NCBI GenBank assembly: GCA_037039925.1
Contig: JAXRKP010000024.1
Coordinates: 256,001-320,000 of the forward strand
DNA: 64,000 nt
Origin: Doris montereyensis
Taxonomy: Eukaryota; Mollusca; Gastropoda; Nudibranchia; Dorididae
Direction: 5' to 3'
Made by a program: the position numbers and the translations under genes. The notes beneath the pieces were generated by a model. The model did no database searches. It was given only the letters and a program-made list of their open reading frames with translations, and was not told the DNA's origin. Positions 12,701 to 21,900 of the stretch are shown one piece after another. Within the stretch, counting starts at the first letter, position 1. Every line of letters begins with the position of its first letter.

Positions 12701-15700
12701 TTTAACTGACACACTTGCCTTGATACAGCAGTTTAACCAAGGATCGGGGCCAGCATGGTGAGCAAACATTGTTTAGACTTATAGTAAAAATAAGTGATGT
12801 CAACATTTGAGAATTATAAATGAAAATACACTGTATGTGTCACGTTGCCTTTGGAAATATTTTTGTTAACCCTTTGAGCCTGCAACACCACTTAAGCAGT
12901 GGAACGATAATATATAATATTATTGAATGATATGTACCAAAGCACTGCTTGAGTAGTGTGGCAGATTATATTGAATTATAGGCAAAAGATCTCAACCAAT
13001 CAGATTTAAGGTCTGAGTCTATCAGCATGTACTTTGTATGGTTTTGTTGTGAATGGCGGGCGGTTGGCGCGTGTTGTTGGTAGGTCCTACTTCTTTCCTT
13101 TCCTTCTTTTTTTTACTTATTATCTTTCATCTTGCTGTTTACTCTTAATTCACCTGAGATCACCGCATATTATGTACGGGTAAATTTCAATGAAATACAG
13201 TTGTAAATGGCTTAACTAGACTGTTTACAATCGGCATGGTTCTTAACTTATTTGATGAGTGTTCGAATTAGATGCTAATAAAGATAACAATGCTACCCAC
13301 AGAGTGATTTGGAATCAGTAAGTGATAATGAACTTGATAGGTGTAGTGGTAATGCAAGTAACTCTGACAATGGACAAAGTAGATCAGGCCTAGTTAGTCA
13401 AGGGCACATGTCACTCTACCCCCTCATCCTTCAGGTGATGTGAATAATTTTCTAGATCTAGACACTGGTTGGAATAAAATCTATTGACCTGCAAACACCT
13501 TCATCAATAATACTTAGTTTGTTTTTACTTGGGCCAGCTACCACTTCTTGGGCATAGGCCATCTACAACTACAAGTGCCCTCCATTTTCCAGTCTGGGGT
13601 TGTCTTTTCCAGCTCCTGCTAGTCATACCCCATCTTTTTTTGTTTTTGCCCTCATGTCCCTTCACCATGAGTTTGACAGTCTTCCTTTCTTTCTTTTCCC
13701 CCTGTGGATTCCAGGTCAGGGCCTTCCTAGTGGTGTTTTTGCAAGGATTTCTTGATGTGTGACCTATCCACCACCATTTTCTCTTTTTTTATGTCTTCCT
13801 CAACTAAAATGTTCTTTTTCAAAGATCTCTGTGATGGTGTCAGGCCAGCGTATTCGGAGGATCTTTTGCAAGCAGCTGTTAGTAAATGTATGCAGCTTTA
13901 TGGAGCTTCCCCTATGGTGGTCATTGTTATCCTCCAAGTCTTTGCTCTAAACAAATGGACATTGATAATACCATCTAGTATAAATGTACTCTAGGCCTCC
14001 ATAGATTTTGTCAGGTGCTCAGTAAGACTCCACCCCCATTTTGCCTTAAGCGCTCAGAACACTTGGCAGGGGGATCAGGGAAGGTCAGGCTTCATGACTC
14101 AAAGGGATAAGATCACATGATATGATGCAGTACAGCCCGTATTTCTCCAACTCTTTGGGACCAGAAAATGACTTTGTGGAATAAGTGTATCGGGATATCG
14201 TCGGTATACAAAGAAGGATCTTGATTGGGACGGCGTGAATTTGGGAATTCAATGTTTTTGTCGAATACATGTTCAAGAGAGTACTGGCTGTGCTGTAGAA
14301 AAGTAAATATTTCACCATTTGGACATATGTATCATGTTAGAAATAGTTATAACTTGAACATGAACTGTTAATAAATATTTGTGACCATACATTGAGGATG
14401 TGTTCAAAGCCATGAGGCTGTCACATGTCAAAGGTTGCTGCAATGAAGTGATTCACGGGATCCAGTTTTTCATGATTATGAATATGATGACTATCTTTCT
14501 ATTTCATCCTCTCATCAAAATGTTTATAGTAAAGGCCTACAATTGTTTTCTTTCATATTTCTTCTTTTTTCCAGGAACCCTCCAATCACTACCTTGGGAC
14601 TATCTGCCAACAAATTTCTAGATAGCTGTGGAGGTAAAAACAAAACAATATCCAGTATGTTTGCTACTATGCGATCTACACAAGAGGCAAAGGCTTTGTC
14701 GTCTAAATCAGAGGACATCAATTTGTGCACTCCAAATTCATCAGCTAATGACACTGTTGACCTCTTTTCACAAGATTCCAGCGAAATGTCTGGCAAAGAT
14801 AAACCTGACATACCGGTAATGGAAAGTGCAAAGAATTTTTCAAGCCAAATGCATGCTAACTCAGGCAATCTGGGTTTGAAAAATGATTCAAAAAGCACCA
14901 ATAACGGCTATCGAAGCATAGACACATTCTTCAGTGAACCCAAAAAAGGCATTTCAAACATTACCTCAAAAACAACAAAATCAGAGCCTATTCCATCTAT
15001 AAATAGTTGTCATAACACACCCAAGATTCAGGGGTTTTTTTGCTCGAAAACTACAAGAAGCTCTGACCAAGCCATTAGAGGAAAATAGTCTAGATGGACA
15101 GGATGATGTTGATATGAAGTCATCAATAAATGACGAATTTCTTACTGTAACTGTAACAGAGGAAAAAATTAATAATAACCAATTGAATATTTTGGGTGAA
15201 AATTCAGTCTCTCACCATCAAATACACGCTTTGGGAGATAATGGGGAGTGTGAAGTGATAACACCAAATGATGAACCCGAAGATGAGCATGATAGATCTA
15301 TTGAAGGAAATGACAAGGAAGTAGAAAACCAAACTGTTGAGGTTGACAATTGTGTTACCAATTCTAGTGGTCCTAAATCGTGTCTCGATAGACTCTCTAA
15401 AAATTCCCTGTCATGTTTTCCAGAAGATTCCAACATTTCAGTGCCTTGTACCAGTAATTTTAATAAAACTAATATCTGGGATGTTGAAGATTATATGGAG
15501 TGTGAAAAATGTGGGGAAATGATTGCTATTTGGAGCATGCCAGAGCATTCCGACTTTCACTTTGCTCTGGAATTGCAAAGTGAGTCTAGCTCAGGAATAC
15601 ACAATAACCCATCAGTGTCTAATGCGCCTAAGAGAAAATCAGAAAGCCCCAAGAAAGGAAACAGGGGATTAAAGAAAAAGAAAGTCAGTCTGGATAAAAC

Positions 15701-15749
15701 GACAAGACCTTTAACTTCTTTTTTAGCCCAAAATGAACGGCAACATTGA
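1589..15749 (+). CDS. POLH: DNA polymerase eta, 5'-partial, 8 exons
   Basis: Y-family translesion polymerase (nuclear) that bypasses UV photoproducts. Exons seen: 1589-1782, 2276-2430, 2678-2781, 7482-7601, 10173-10296, 10632-10697, 12591-12757, 14575-15749. All have AG/GT borders and matching phases. The first exon carries ERASVDEAYIDL, with the catalytic Asp-Glu pair of motif III. SAGISHNKMLAKLACG follows (palm), then RHLGGKLG (thumb, HhH), GSWLYNACRGIEQ, and the little-finger segment SIGCGKNFRGK. The last exon holds the ubiquitin-binding zinc finger, a basic NLS and a C-terminal PIP-like motif. The N-terminal ~95 residues, with the first catalytic Asp, lie upstream of the window. The visible part is ~700 codons against 713 residues for the whole human protein; the extra length is in the unstructured tail. 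One frame break occurs at the T7 run 15035-15041: dropping one T joins the two halves in frame. Identity is from remembered family sequence. Confidence 0.93.
1845..1955 (-). repeat. S1 repeat, inverted partial copy
   Basis: Read on the minus strand this is GGGCGGTTCGTGAGCA..., TTTCATCTTGCT and TCTTAATTCACCCTGA, matching the S1 consensus. It is the only clear minus-strand copy in the window. It lies in the POLH intron after the exon ending at 1782. Confidence 0.65.
4648..5085. repeat. GA microsatellite and purine-rich low-complexity tract
   Basis: A short (GA)n run at about 4648-4676 is followed by ~400 bp of nearly pure purine on the plus strand (mixed GAA, GAAGA and AAAAAG). The long Ser/Phe/Leu frames on the minus strand are artefacts of this composition. 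Confidence 0.9.
6395..6560 (-). repeat. tRNA-like SINE head (family S2), minus strand
   Basis: Read on the minus strand it has GTGTAGTGGTTAGG, GGACTTGGGATCATGAGA and the B-box-like GGTTCAAATCC, then TAGCATAGCTAGG and CCTTGGGAAAGATACTTAAC. The same order recurs at 17065, 37568 and 43465 on the plus strand. A tRNA-derived SINE is the best reading. Confidence 0.6.
6860..7160 (-). repeat. tRNA-like SINE (family S2), minus strand
   Basis: On the minus strand the copy starts near GTGGCCTAGTAGTTATG, continues with GAACTTGGGATCATGAGG and a B-box-like TTCAAATCC, and then CCTTGGGAGAGACATTC. It shares this order with the other S2 copies but diverges in the body. Confidence 0.55.
7270..7390 (+). repeat. 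S1 repeat, degenerate copy
   Basis: Contains TTTCATCTTGTTGTTTCCTC, CCCAGAGACCACAGCATATG and GTGGACAAGGTAAATTTC, the 3' two-thirds of S1. The 5' part is not recognisable. Confidence 0.6.
7795..9265. mobile_element. TTAA-flanked element with ~400-bp inverted terminal arms
   Basis: TTAA at 7791-7794 and 9266-9269 flank a 1471-bp element. The left arm begins GGAGAGGAGCG and contains AATGCCATTTTTGTC, AAAATGGGACAAAT, AGTATCGATTCTTTGAATTT, ATTGCCTTAGATCG and ATTATCAAAAGG. The same blocks occur in inverted order and orientation between about 8890 and 9265. Each arm is imperfect but ~380-430 bp long, so the element could fold back. No transposase is visible. TTAA target duplication is typical of piggyBac-type transposition; superfamily is inferred. 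Confidence 0.75.
9713..9782. repeat. (ATT)n microsatellite
   Basis: About 23 uninterrupted ATT units in a POLH intron. Confidence 0.97.
10412..10556 (+). repeat. S1 repeat
   Basis: Full-length copy in the POLH intron: TGGGCGGTTGGCAGACGTTG, CTGATAGGTTC, TTTCATCTTGCTGTTTCCTC, CACTCTGAGATCCGCAAATG, GACAGGGTAAATTAC and an AAACAAACAAAC tail. Confidence 0.8.
11150..12522. mobile_element. TIR element with TA target site, carrying a LINE remnant
   Basis: Left end CAGTAAACCTCGACC follows a TA at 11148-11149. The right end, read inverted, is CAGTAAAACTGAGATTC and precedes a TA. A related terminal sequence (ACCTCAGATTCAA) occurs at 12420-12450 and at about 50050-50130, so this is a family. The match between the two ends is short, hence modest confidence. 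Near 12255-12420 three copies of a TACGGGACCCGCC-like motif sit about 60 bp apart. The interior from 11735 holds a minus-strand LINE fragment. Confidence 0.5.
11735..12264 (-). pseudogene. LINE reverse-transcriptase C-terminal remnant
   Basis: The minus-strand frame from 12264 reads INQLRWFGHVNRMNDNRIAK and then QGKRPKDRPRRKWEEDI, the characteristic C-terminal end of non-LTR retrotransposon ORF2 proteins (RTE/CR1/Jockey-type). The frame changes near 12040-11990 and continues with GSLEKDHFGHLKP, so the fragment is broken. No endonuclease or catalytic RT region is present. Confidence 0.75.
12870..14107. mobile_element. piggyBac-like relic with host S1 insertion
   Basis: Left end TTAACCCTTTGAGCCTGC matches the usual piggyBac terminus (TTAACCCTTTG). 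The inverted right end is CCTTTGAGTCATGAAGCC, adjoining ATAA instead of TTAA. An acidic coding-like remnant (SDLESVSDNELDRCSGNA), typical of a piggyBac transposase N-terminus, lies at about 13300-13400. An S1 repeat (about 13050-13205) is nested inside. No DDD catalytic core is seen. It lies in the last POLH intron. Confidence 0.5.
13050..13205 (+). repeat. S1 repeat
   Basis: GGCGGGCGGTTGGCGCGTG, TTGTTGGTAGGTCCTACTTC, TATCTTTCATCTTGCTGTTT, CACCTGAGATCACCGCATA and a GGGTAAATTTCAATGAAA end. It is one of the least diverged S1 5' ends. Confidence 0.8.
14575..15749 (+). CDS. POLH: POLH terminal exon: tail, UBZ finger, NLS, PIP-like end
   Basis: Long last exon of 1175 bp encoding the regulatory tail. 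In order: end of the little finger (WNPPITTLGLSANKF), a Ser-rich unstructured region, SIDTFF and IQGFF motifs, an acidic stretch, the zinc finger, a Lys-rich NLS (KRK...KKGNRGLKKKK) and PLTSFLAQ before the stop at 15747-15749. The FF motifs resemble REV1-interacting or PIP motifs of vertebrate POLH. The finger has CEKC then H and H in MPEHSDFHFALEL, keeping the Asp before FHF that contacts ubiquitin in human POLH. The frame shifts by one base at 15035-15041. The second half (15042-15749) reads through without stops once the T is dropped, including the bases ahead of the Met at 15114. Confidence 0.9.
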
Positions 15750-15811
15750 CAGTTGTGACTCAAAATGATAAATTTCATCTCAAGCAGTTGACCACTTAAA
15801 AGCTATTCTTA

Positions 15812-16075
15812 CCAGTAGCTCAGTTGGTAGAGCGTCCGACTACCACGCAGGAGGCCCAAGTTCGATTCCCAGTCAGGGAAAACTTTTCTAGCCCTCCTGT
15901 CGACCCTGCAGCAAAATGGGTAGCTAGGTCTATTCAGATTCGACAAAAGTAAAGGCAGTGTGGAAAGCAATGGCAAACTATCACATTATGCCGTATACCT
16001 TAAAAAAAATCAGGGCTCTACTCTTGATCACCGTACGCTCAGCTTTGAGTATGGGACTTACTTTACTTTTTATTT
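15812..16075 (+). repeat. tRNA-derived SINE in POLH 3' flank
   Basis: The head has a pol III A box (TAGCTCAGTTGGTAGAGC) and B box (AGTTCGATTCC) at tRNA spacing, about 60 bp from the POLH stop. The anticodon arm does not pair well, so it is not a functional tRNA gene. An unrelated body follows (CTCCTGTCGACCCTGCAGC, ACTCTTGATCACCGTACGC) and an AT-rich end. It probably lies in the POLH 3' UTR. Confidence 0.7.
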
Positions 16076-16129
16076 ATAAGGACTTTCAACTGTTTGAATC
16101 AAACATATCTGTGAGGTAGGCTTTTTCTT

Positions 16130-16280
16130 CTTCATTCAAGATCTTCATGTCCCTGTAGATGATTAGTGGACATTTTCGCTAGAACCTCTTTCACTTGCCT
16201 TTCATTTTCATCCAGCTGTTTCCTTTGATTTGACGTCGAAACAACCACATGTTAGGATACGGGTAAACTCAAGTCAAACG
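16130..16280 (+). repeat. S1 repeat, degenerate
   Basis: Retains TTTCACTTGCCTTTCATTTT, CCAGCTGTTTCCTTTGATTT and GGATACGGGTAAACTCAAG in S1 order, but with many substitutions. Confidence 0.45.
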
Positions 16281-16318
16281 ATTATTCCATATTTTTACTA
16301 AATGTTATCTTATGTTAA

Positions 16319-16867
16319 ACCTTTCCTGCCTAAGGGCCCCCCACACTTCTAGTCTTTGTGCCTAAGCCATCACTTCCTATTCAGTCTGTGTGCATAAGCA
16401 AAGGGACACAACTCTGATGAAAATATACCTGTCTCAGTTAATATTAATTTTAGAGACATAAACATCTTTCAATTTCAATGAAGAAATTATAATAAACTAG
16501 AGAACGAACTCAGCTTTCAGAAAATATATACTTAAAGTTTTATATAACTTTGATGAGCCTTTTAAATGTCAGTAACGTTCGTGAGTAGGTCGGTCCATTC
16601 ATTGAAGTAATAAGTGTCGCTTTGTTTACAATTGCCGTAAGTCACAAACGAAAGTAGATAAATATATGCTGTCTTTTTCACAGAAGAGCCGGAAATCTCG
16701 CACAGCACGAGATTGCCAATTCAAATCTTGCACACTGCGAGATTTTGTTGTTATGCAAATACGAAGGGGGAAGCGAGGACGCATTAGGGCGCTTTATGCA
16801 TCGAGGCAGATGCCGCATTTGATCGCAGTAGGCTGCGAGGCTGATGTCGCAGTAGGCAGGAAAAGGG
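16319..16867. mobile_element. piggyBac-type MITE
   Basis: 549-bp element between TTAA copies (16315-16318 and 16868-16871). Terminal inverted repeats are ACCTTTCCTGCCTA on the left and CCCTTTTCCTGCCTA on the right, read inverted. TTAA plus CCTTT...CTGCC termini fit piggyBac-type elements. The open frame inside (16666-16974) runs out of the right end and is not a gene. Confidence 0.7.
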
Positions 16868-17064
16868 TTAATTCAGGATTCTCTTCCTCTAGCTCTACAT
16901 TTTCTTGTTCTCGATGTATTATAATTTACAATTGTACAAAATCTTGTTATATTATATATTTATTGAAAGTTTGATTATTGCGTGTGTATCTGTGTAAATA
17001 AGTGCAAGGTTTTTAAACTCTACTTATGCTCAATTAACATATCTTCAATATAGCTTATTCACAT

Positions 17065-17350
17065 TCAATATGGCCGTGGTAAGACTGTCAGACTTGGGAT
17101 CATGAGGCCCCAGGTTCAAATCCTAGCAAAGCTAGTCCCAACGTTGTGTTCCTTGGGAAAGACACGTAACACATTTTTTCCACTCCACCTTAGGTGTAAA
17201 TGAGTACAAGCACTAGCTTGAGATTAAGAATCTGCGTCAGACTAGCGGCCTGTCCAGGAGGTGATTATTATCATCTGTTCCGATTCACGCTATAGAAACT
17301 GAGATATGCTCCTGCGCTATTGGCCAAAATGGCTGTAAAGGAACCTTACT
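17065..17350 (+). repeat. tRNA-like SINE (family S2)
   Basis: GACTGTCAGACTTGGGATC, then the B-box-like GGTTCAAATCC, AGCAAAGCTAG, GTTCCTTGGGAAAGACAC, ACAAGCACTAGCTTGAGA, GCGTCAGACTAGC and CTGTCCAGGAGGTGATTATT. It shares this order with copies at 37568 and 43465. Confidence 0.7.
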
Positions 17351-17601
17351 TACATACAATATGGGGAGGGTCAGTATTAGTACATTTAATACTTAAAGAG
17401 AAACTGAAATTCAACAAAAAATTTGCTTCAAACATGCAGAAATGGGAGGAAGAACATCAGTTGATCATTTTTACCATTTTCTTTAATTATTTTAAAGGCA
17501 TGAAAATGAAAAACTCAAAATTGTACATCTTACTCAAACATACATTTGCATCAAACATTTTTTTGTACACATTCAAACTTTCTGTCATTATGCAAATTTA
17601 A

Positions 17602-18644
17602 CCCATTGTTGTCCAATGCGCACTCTAAAACTAAAAAAATAGTAAAATCCTTCCCCAATCAGTTCAATGTGCTTAAATGCTATCGGACCTATAACGAAAG
17701 TACCAGTGAGTTTTGAGCTCATTTACATTGAAACTGCAATTCATGAGTTACTTCTGTTGCTTTTAGGAACTGAGAGTAAATTACAGCAAAGTATCAATCT
17801 ACTTGATCTGCATAATTTCACTGGTTATCAAATCATAAATTTTTTAAGACGAATGATGAAATTTCTTGACAAGTACACACATGTGTAGCAGCTGTGAACA
17901 AGCATTTGATTTTCTCAATTCCTTGTAGATTAAAGATGATCATGGCAGCACAAAGACCAATGATGTAAATTTTGATAGTGAATCAGACTTTGATATTGAG
18001 TTTGAGAATGACAGCAGTTTAGGTCTAGAACTAGATCACGACGAAAATTCTACTGCTGACGGAGTCACGATATTTACCTGAACCATCAACTTCTGGATGG
18101 TCTAACGAACTAAACAATGTCAAAGATAATATGAATGCATGTCAAATACCAAATGGCAGAGAAATTATTACAGAATCTTAAAGTATTTGTTTAAATTAAG
18201 AAATTCAAGAAATGTAGTCCAGCCTGCCCTAACGACCACCGACATTCGACTCCCTTGTGTTTTTTTCTATATTTTGTTTCTCTCTATAGCAGCAACAGTG
18301 ACCACCTAATTTGACACACCAATCGTCATAACCTGCCCGTGACGACTATTAGGTACATCCTTACATTATTGGCTTCACCCACTTCACTGCTTGATTGACA
18401 CTCGTGCTGTTGGGTTATAACCAATCACTACCATTATTAGTTAGTGCCTCGAAACAAATGAAGCTTAGGTGGCTGGTCATCAAAGCGAGACAGCCAGATT
18501 GATCATTGATTTTTGGTCAATATGGACAGGTTGGACTGTATGTACAAAATATATTTTACTGACTATGTTGTTATCTTGCACAAGTTCTTTCTCTTTGTTT
18601 GGATAAATAGGACACAACCTCATTAAATCTTGGACAGCAATGGG
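17602..18644 (+). mobile_element. piggyBac-like relic with acidic N-terminal coding remnant
   Basis: Left end TTAACCCATTGTTGTCC; the inverted right end is CCCATTGCTGTCC, adjoining TTAT. An AG acceptor-like site at 17930 precedes a frame reading DSESDFDIEFENDSS and then, after a frame change, SRYLPEPSTSGWS. This acidic, Ser-rich composition is usual for piggyBac transposase N-termini. No catalytic core follows. A ~320-bp MITE (18216-18538) is nested within. It lies between POLH and COMMD1. Confidence 0.55.
18216..18538. mobile_element. ~320-bp MITE nested in piggyBac relic
   Basis: Left end AGTCCAGCCTGCCC; the inverted right end is CAGTCCAACCTGTCC with an adjoining TA. Both ends lie inside the 17602-18644 relic. 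Short and non-coding. Confidence 0.5.
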
Positions 18645-18969
18645 TTATAACATGGAAGTCTAATGCCACAGATAAATCTTATTTAAATGTTGTTATTTAT
18701 GTAGGCTACATCTTATGAATGATTTCAATTTTTGATTTACCACCAAATGTTGTTCTTATATGGACATCATTTGACATGTTGCAACTTACTCAGTCTCACT
18801 CTTTAACTAATTGTATTTTTGATGTGAAAAGTGATTATTTATAATGATGACATACACAGGCTGTGGCTTGCATTGGGATTTTAAATACATTAATTATATG
18901 TTGAAAACTTCATTGAAACTGCCTTGAATTTGAATAAAAGATACCCAACAATAACAAAAATGTTCAGTG

Positions 18970-21900
18970 TTATTTCTTGGTGAATTTGTTAATCTGTGTT
19001 TCAATTTCTTGCATGTTGCTCAACATCTCATTCACTTTTTCCTCATCGAGCTCAAACCGGACCACCTCAGCTTCCTGTAAAAAATGTGACACAACAATAA
19101 TAACATATTAAATTATTCTATTTAAAGAACTCTAGCTGATTGGCGTTTTTCATTGAAAATGAAAGACCTTTATTGAAACTTCACCAAACGTCAAACAGTA
19201 GGCAAAGAACACAAACAATCTGCAATGTGCTAACCGAAGTACTATTACGAAAAGCCAACCAATATATGATTGATAATGATAATCATTCCTTGTAGGGCTA
19301 ATGCATTGAATAAAAAGTGAATTGTAATATATGATAATACAGTAGTCGCTGGATAAACGCACGCCCTTTGGATGCTGAGAAAAGCGTGCGTTTATGCGTA
19401 CCATGTGTTTATGCAAAATCACTTTATTAAAGGTAAGATGTCAAGGATTATTATTGATTATGCCCCTTGATTATCACGCACATTAGCGTGACAGGTAGGC
19501 CTATACTTTGGTGTGTAAGTGTAATACTGATTGCTTGTTCACTTTTTGTTTTTTGTTTCTTTGGGTTTTTGTTGTTTTTCTTTGGGGTTTTTTTATTTGA
19601 CATCTTGGAAAGCAGATCAGAAGTCATATAAAATTTCGGAAGATAATGCTTTAGTCCTAGCTTTGTAAAAAAGTGACTGCGCAAAGGTAGATCTATCAAT
19701 AATTTTCATGCTCAAAACAAACCCTCTAACTACACACTCAATTTCGAGATCCAATCACTCACAGTCTGTGAACATTAAGCCCTGCCCTCACACCCTTGCT
19801 CTCTTTTAGTGAGTGTTTACATCACTTGTCACTGTCACCAATTGTATTCTATTCCGTTGCATGAAATCTCCGCTCACTGCCACAGGCAATCATAACGCGT
19901 CTGGCTCTATCGATAAAAGCACGTTCCACAGAAAAATAATAATATCTGGATAGACAGCCTTTGAACATTAAGAAACCAGTCTCCCAAATTCTCCCTACTC
20001 TCGCTCTCTCTGAGGAGTGGGATCGACAGTGTAGGCCAGACATGACATAAGACTGTCTGACACATTCATCTGGGCAGTGCTTGGATTCGGACAGACAATG
20101 AAACTAGACATGAAAGAAGACTGACACACTAGCGACACGTTTGCCCTAGGCCATTGCTCGCTAAAGTGTGCCTTCTGTTTTCATGTTATTTCTGACAAAA
20201 GATCAACAAAATACTTGTTTTAAGGCCTCTAATGGATGGGTATGAAGTTGCATTACAGAGAAAAATGCGCCTTTATGCGTGTCGACCATGTCTTTACACA
20301 CTGTTACTATATAGTAAAAAATCGGTCAACAGAGGAAAATGTGTGTTTATGTAGAGTGTGCTTTTATCCAGCGACTACTGTATAGTAATACATGTATTAT
20401 GTATGTATGTATCGGAGAGGAAAACAGGAAAGAGAGAGAAGGAACACTCATAAAAAAGGTAAATTTATAGTCTGTACACCCGCACAAATGCAGGCTCACC
20501 GACTACATCCTTTATTCCCCAGCAGGCCATTCCATTCAAAGTCTTCAACTCCCTGGGGAGTATACACTTCATACAGTACTGCAGCCTGTTAGTAGTGTTA
20601 GGTGCTTTGTACTGCCAAGATCTTTCTCTACCTACAACTGGGTACTCATTCACTCCTGAGTCAAGTGAGGAAAGCAGAGTGAAGTATCTTTCCTAACAAG
20701 TACAATGCTGTGAAAATACACCTAGACCAGTGTCGTAGTGATTACAAGCTTTCTTTTGTTTTCTCAAGTGCCAAAACATGACAAATTGTGAGATAAGGTT
20801 TTCATAAATATATCATTATACAAGTTAGTGTATATACATATATAAATAATACTTTGTTCAACATATGACAAGAAATCAAATTAAACAAAATTTATGAGGG
20901 GGGAAAAGAGCAGTGTTTTATTCAACATGCGTTGACAGAAATACAGAAGTTAATAAAAATGTAAATGTGTGAATTTAAAAAACTAATCTATGGCACTTAT
21001 TTGACTTGTGGTGAATTATGTCTGTTTACTTTGCCCTTAAGCCCTGAATTAAAAATCTATTAAATTAATTGTCAACCTCCTTAGCATAATAAATAATATT
21101 TCGTTAAAATGAGTAAGGTCATATATTTCGTTAAAATGAGTAAGGTTATACTCATAGCTTCTGTTTATTATTGTTGTTAATTCTTCCCCCGAAGCCTTAT
21201 GCGTTTATAATTAACTATACACATACATAGTGAACAAAAAGAGAGAAAGGTAAACAGATCAGATAAAACGATAAAGAGAGAAACAGACAATAGACAGACC
21301 GAGGATAGATGCAAAGACACAGAGACTCAAAGATGGGGTCGGGTGATGAGAGAGGGCAATTGATTCATTGAACATTGTTTAGAGAGAGGATGTTAAAGGC
21401 CATTGGCCTGTATTTCTACATTGAGCCTTTTGTAACAATTCAATGGATTGTGACAATGGTGACTGATAGAAATGGTCTATGATGACAACAATGGTGATGA
21501 TCATATAATTATAATGATGCTAACATAGTCAAAATGGCACCGATGACATTGATGATATTTATATTTTGTACATGTACTGCTAATGGTCATAGGTGTTAGT
21601 GTTAGGAAGGAAATAACAAGAACATAAACATAAAAATAGGCGAAATATGACAATAAGTGACAACTCCACTAAAAAAAATAGTGAAATTGTAAATTATAAA
21701 AATAGTAACCCTCTACAAAAATATATGTAATGGTGATGGTGAAAATACTATTAATAATAATGAGAGAGACTGTCCTACAAAGAGACAATGTCAAGAGGGT
21801 TGGGGAGAACAGGTTAATAATGATAAAATTTATTAGAATTCGTATTGTTACTAGTGTTACACTAGTTCAAAACATAGTAAATTAAAATGTTTCAATAATA

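Noticed and set aside
13258..13415. Possible alternative POLH exon with acidic residues
   Set aside because: It lies inside a piggyBac-like relic, and the flanking exons (12591 and 14575) already join in phase.
16666..16974. 102-codon plus-strand frame
   Set aside because: Begins inside a MITE and runs out of its right end; no similarity recognised.
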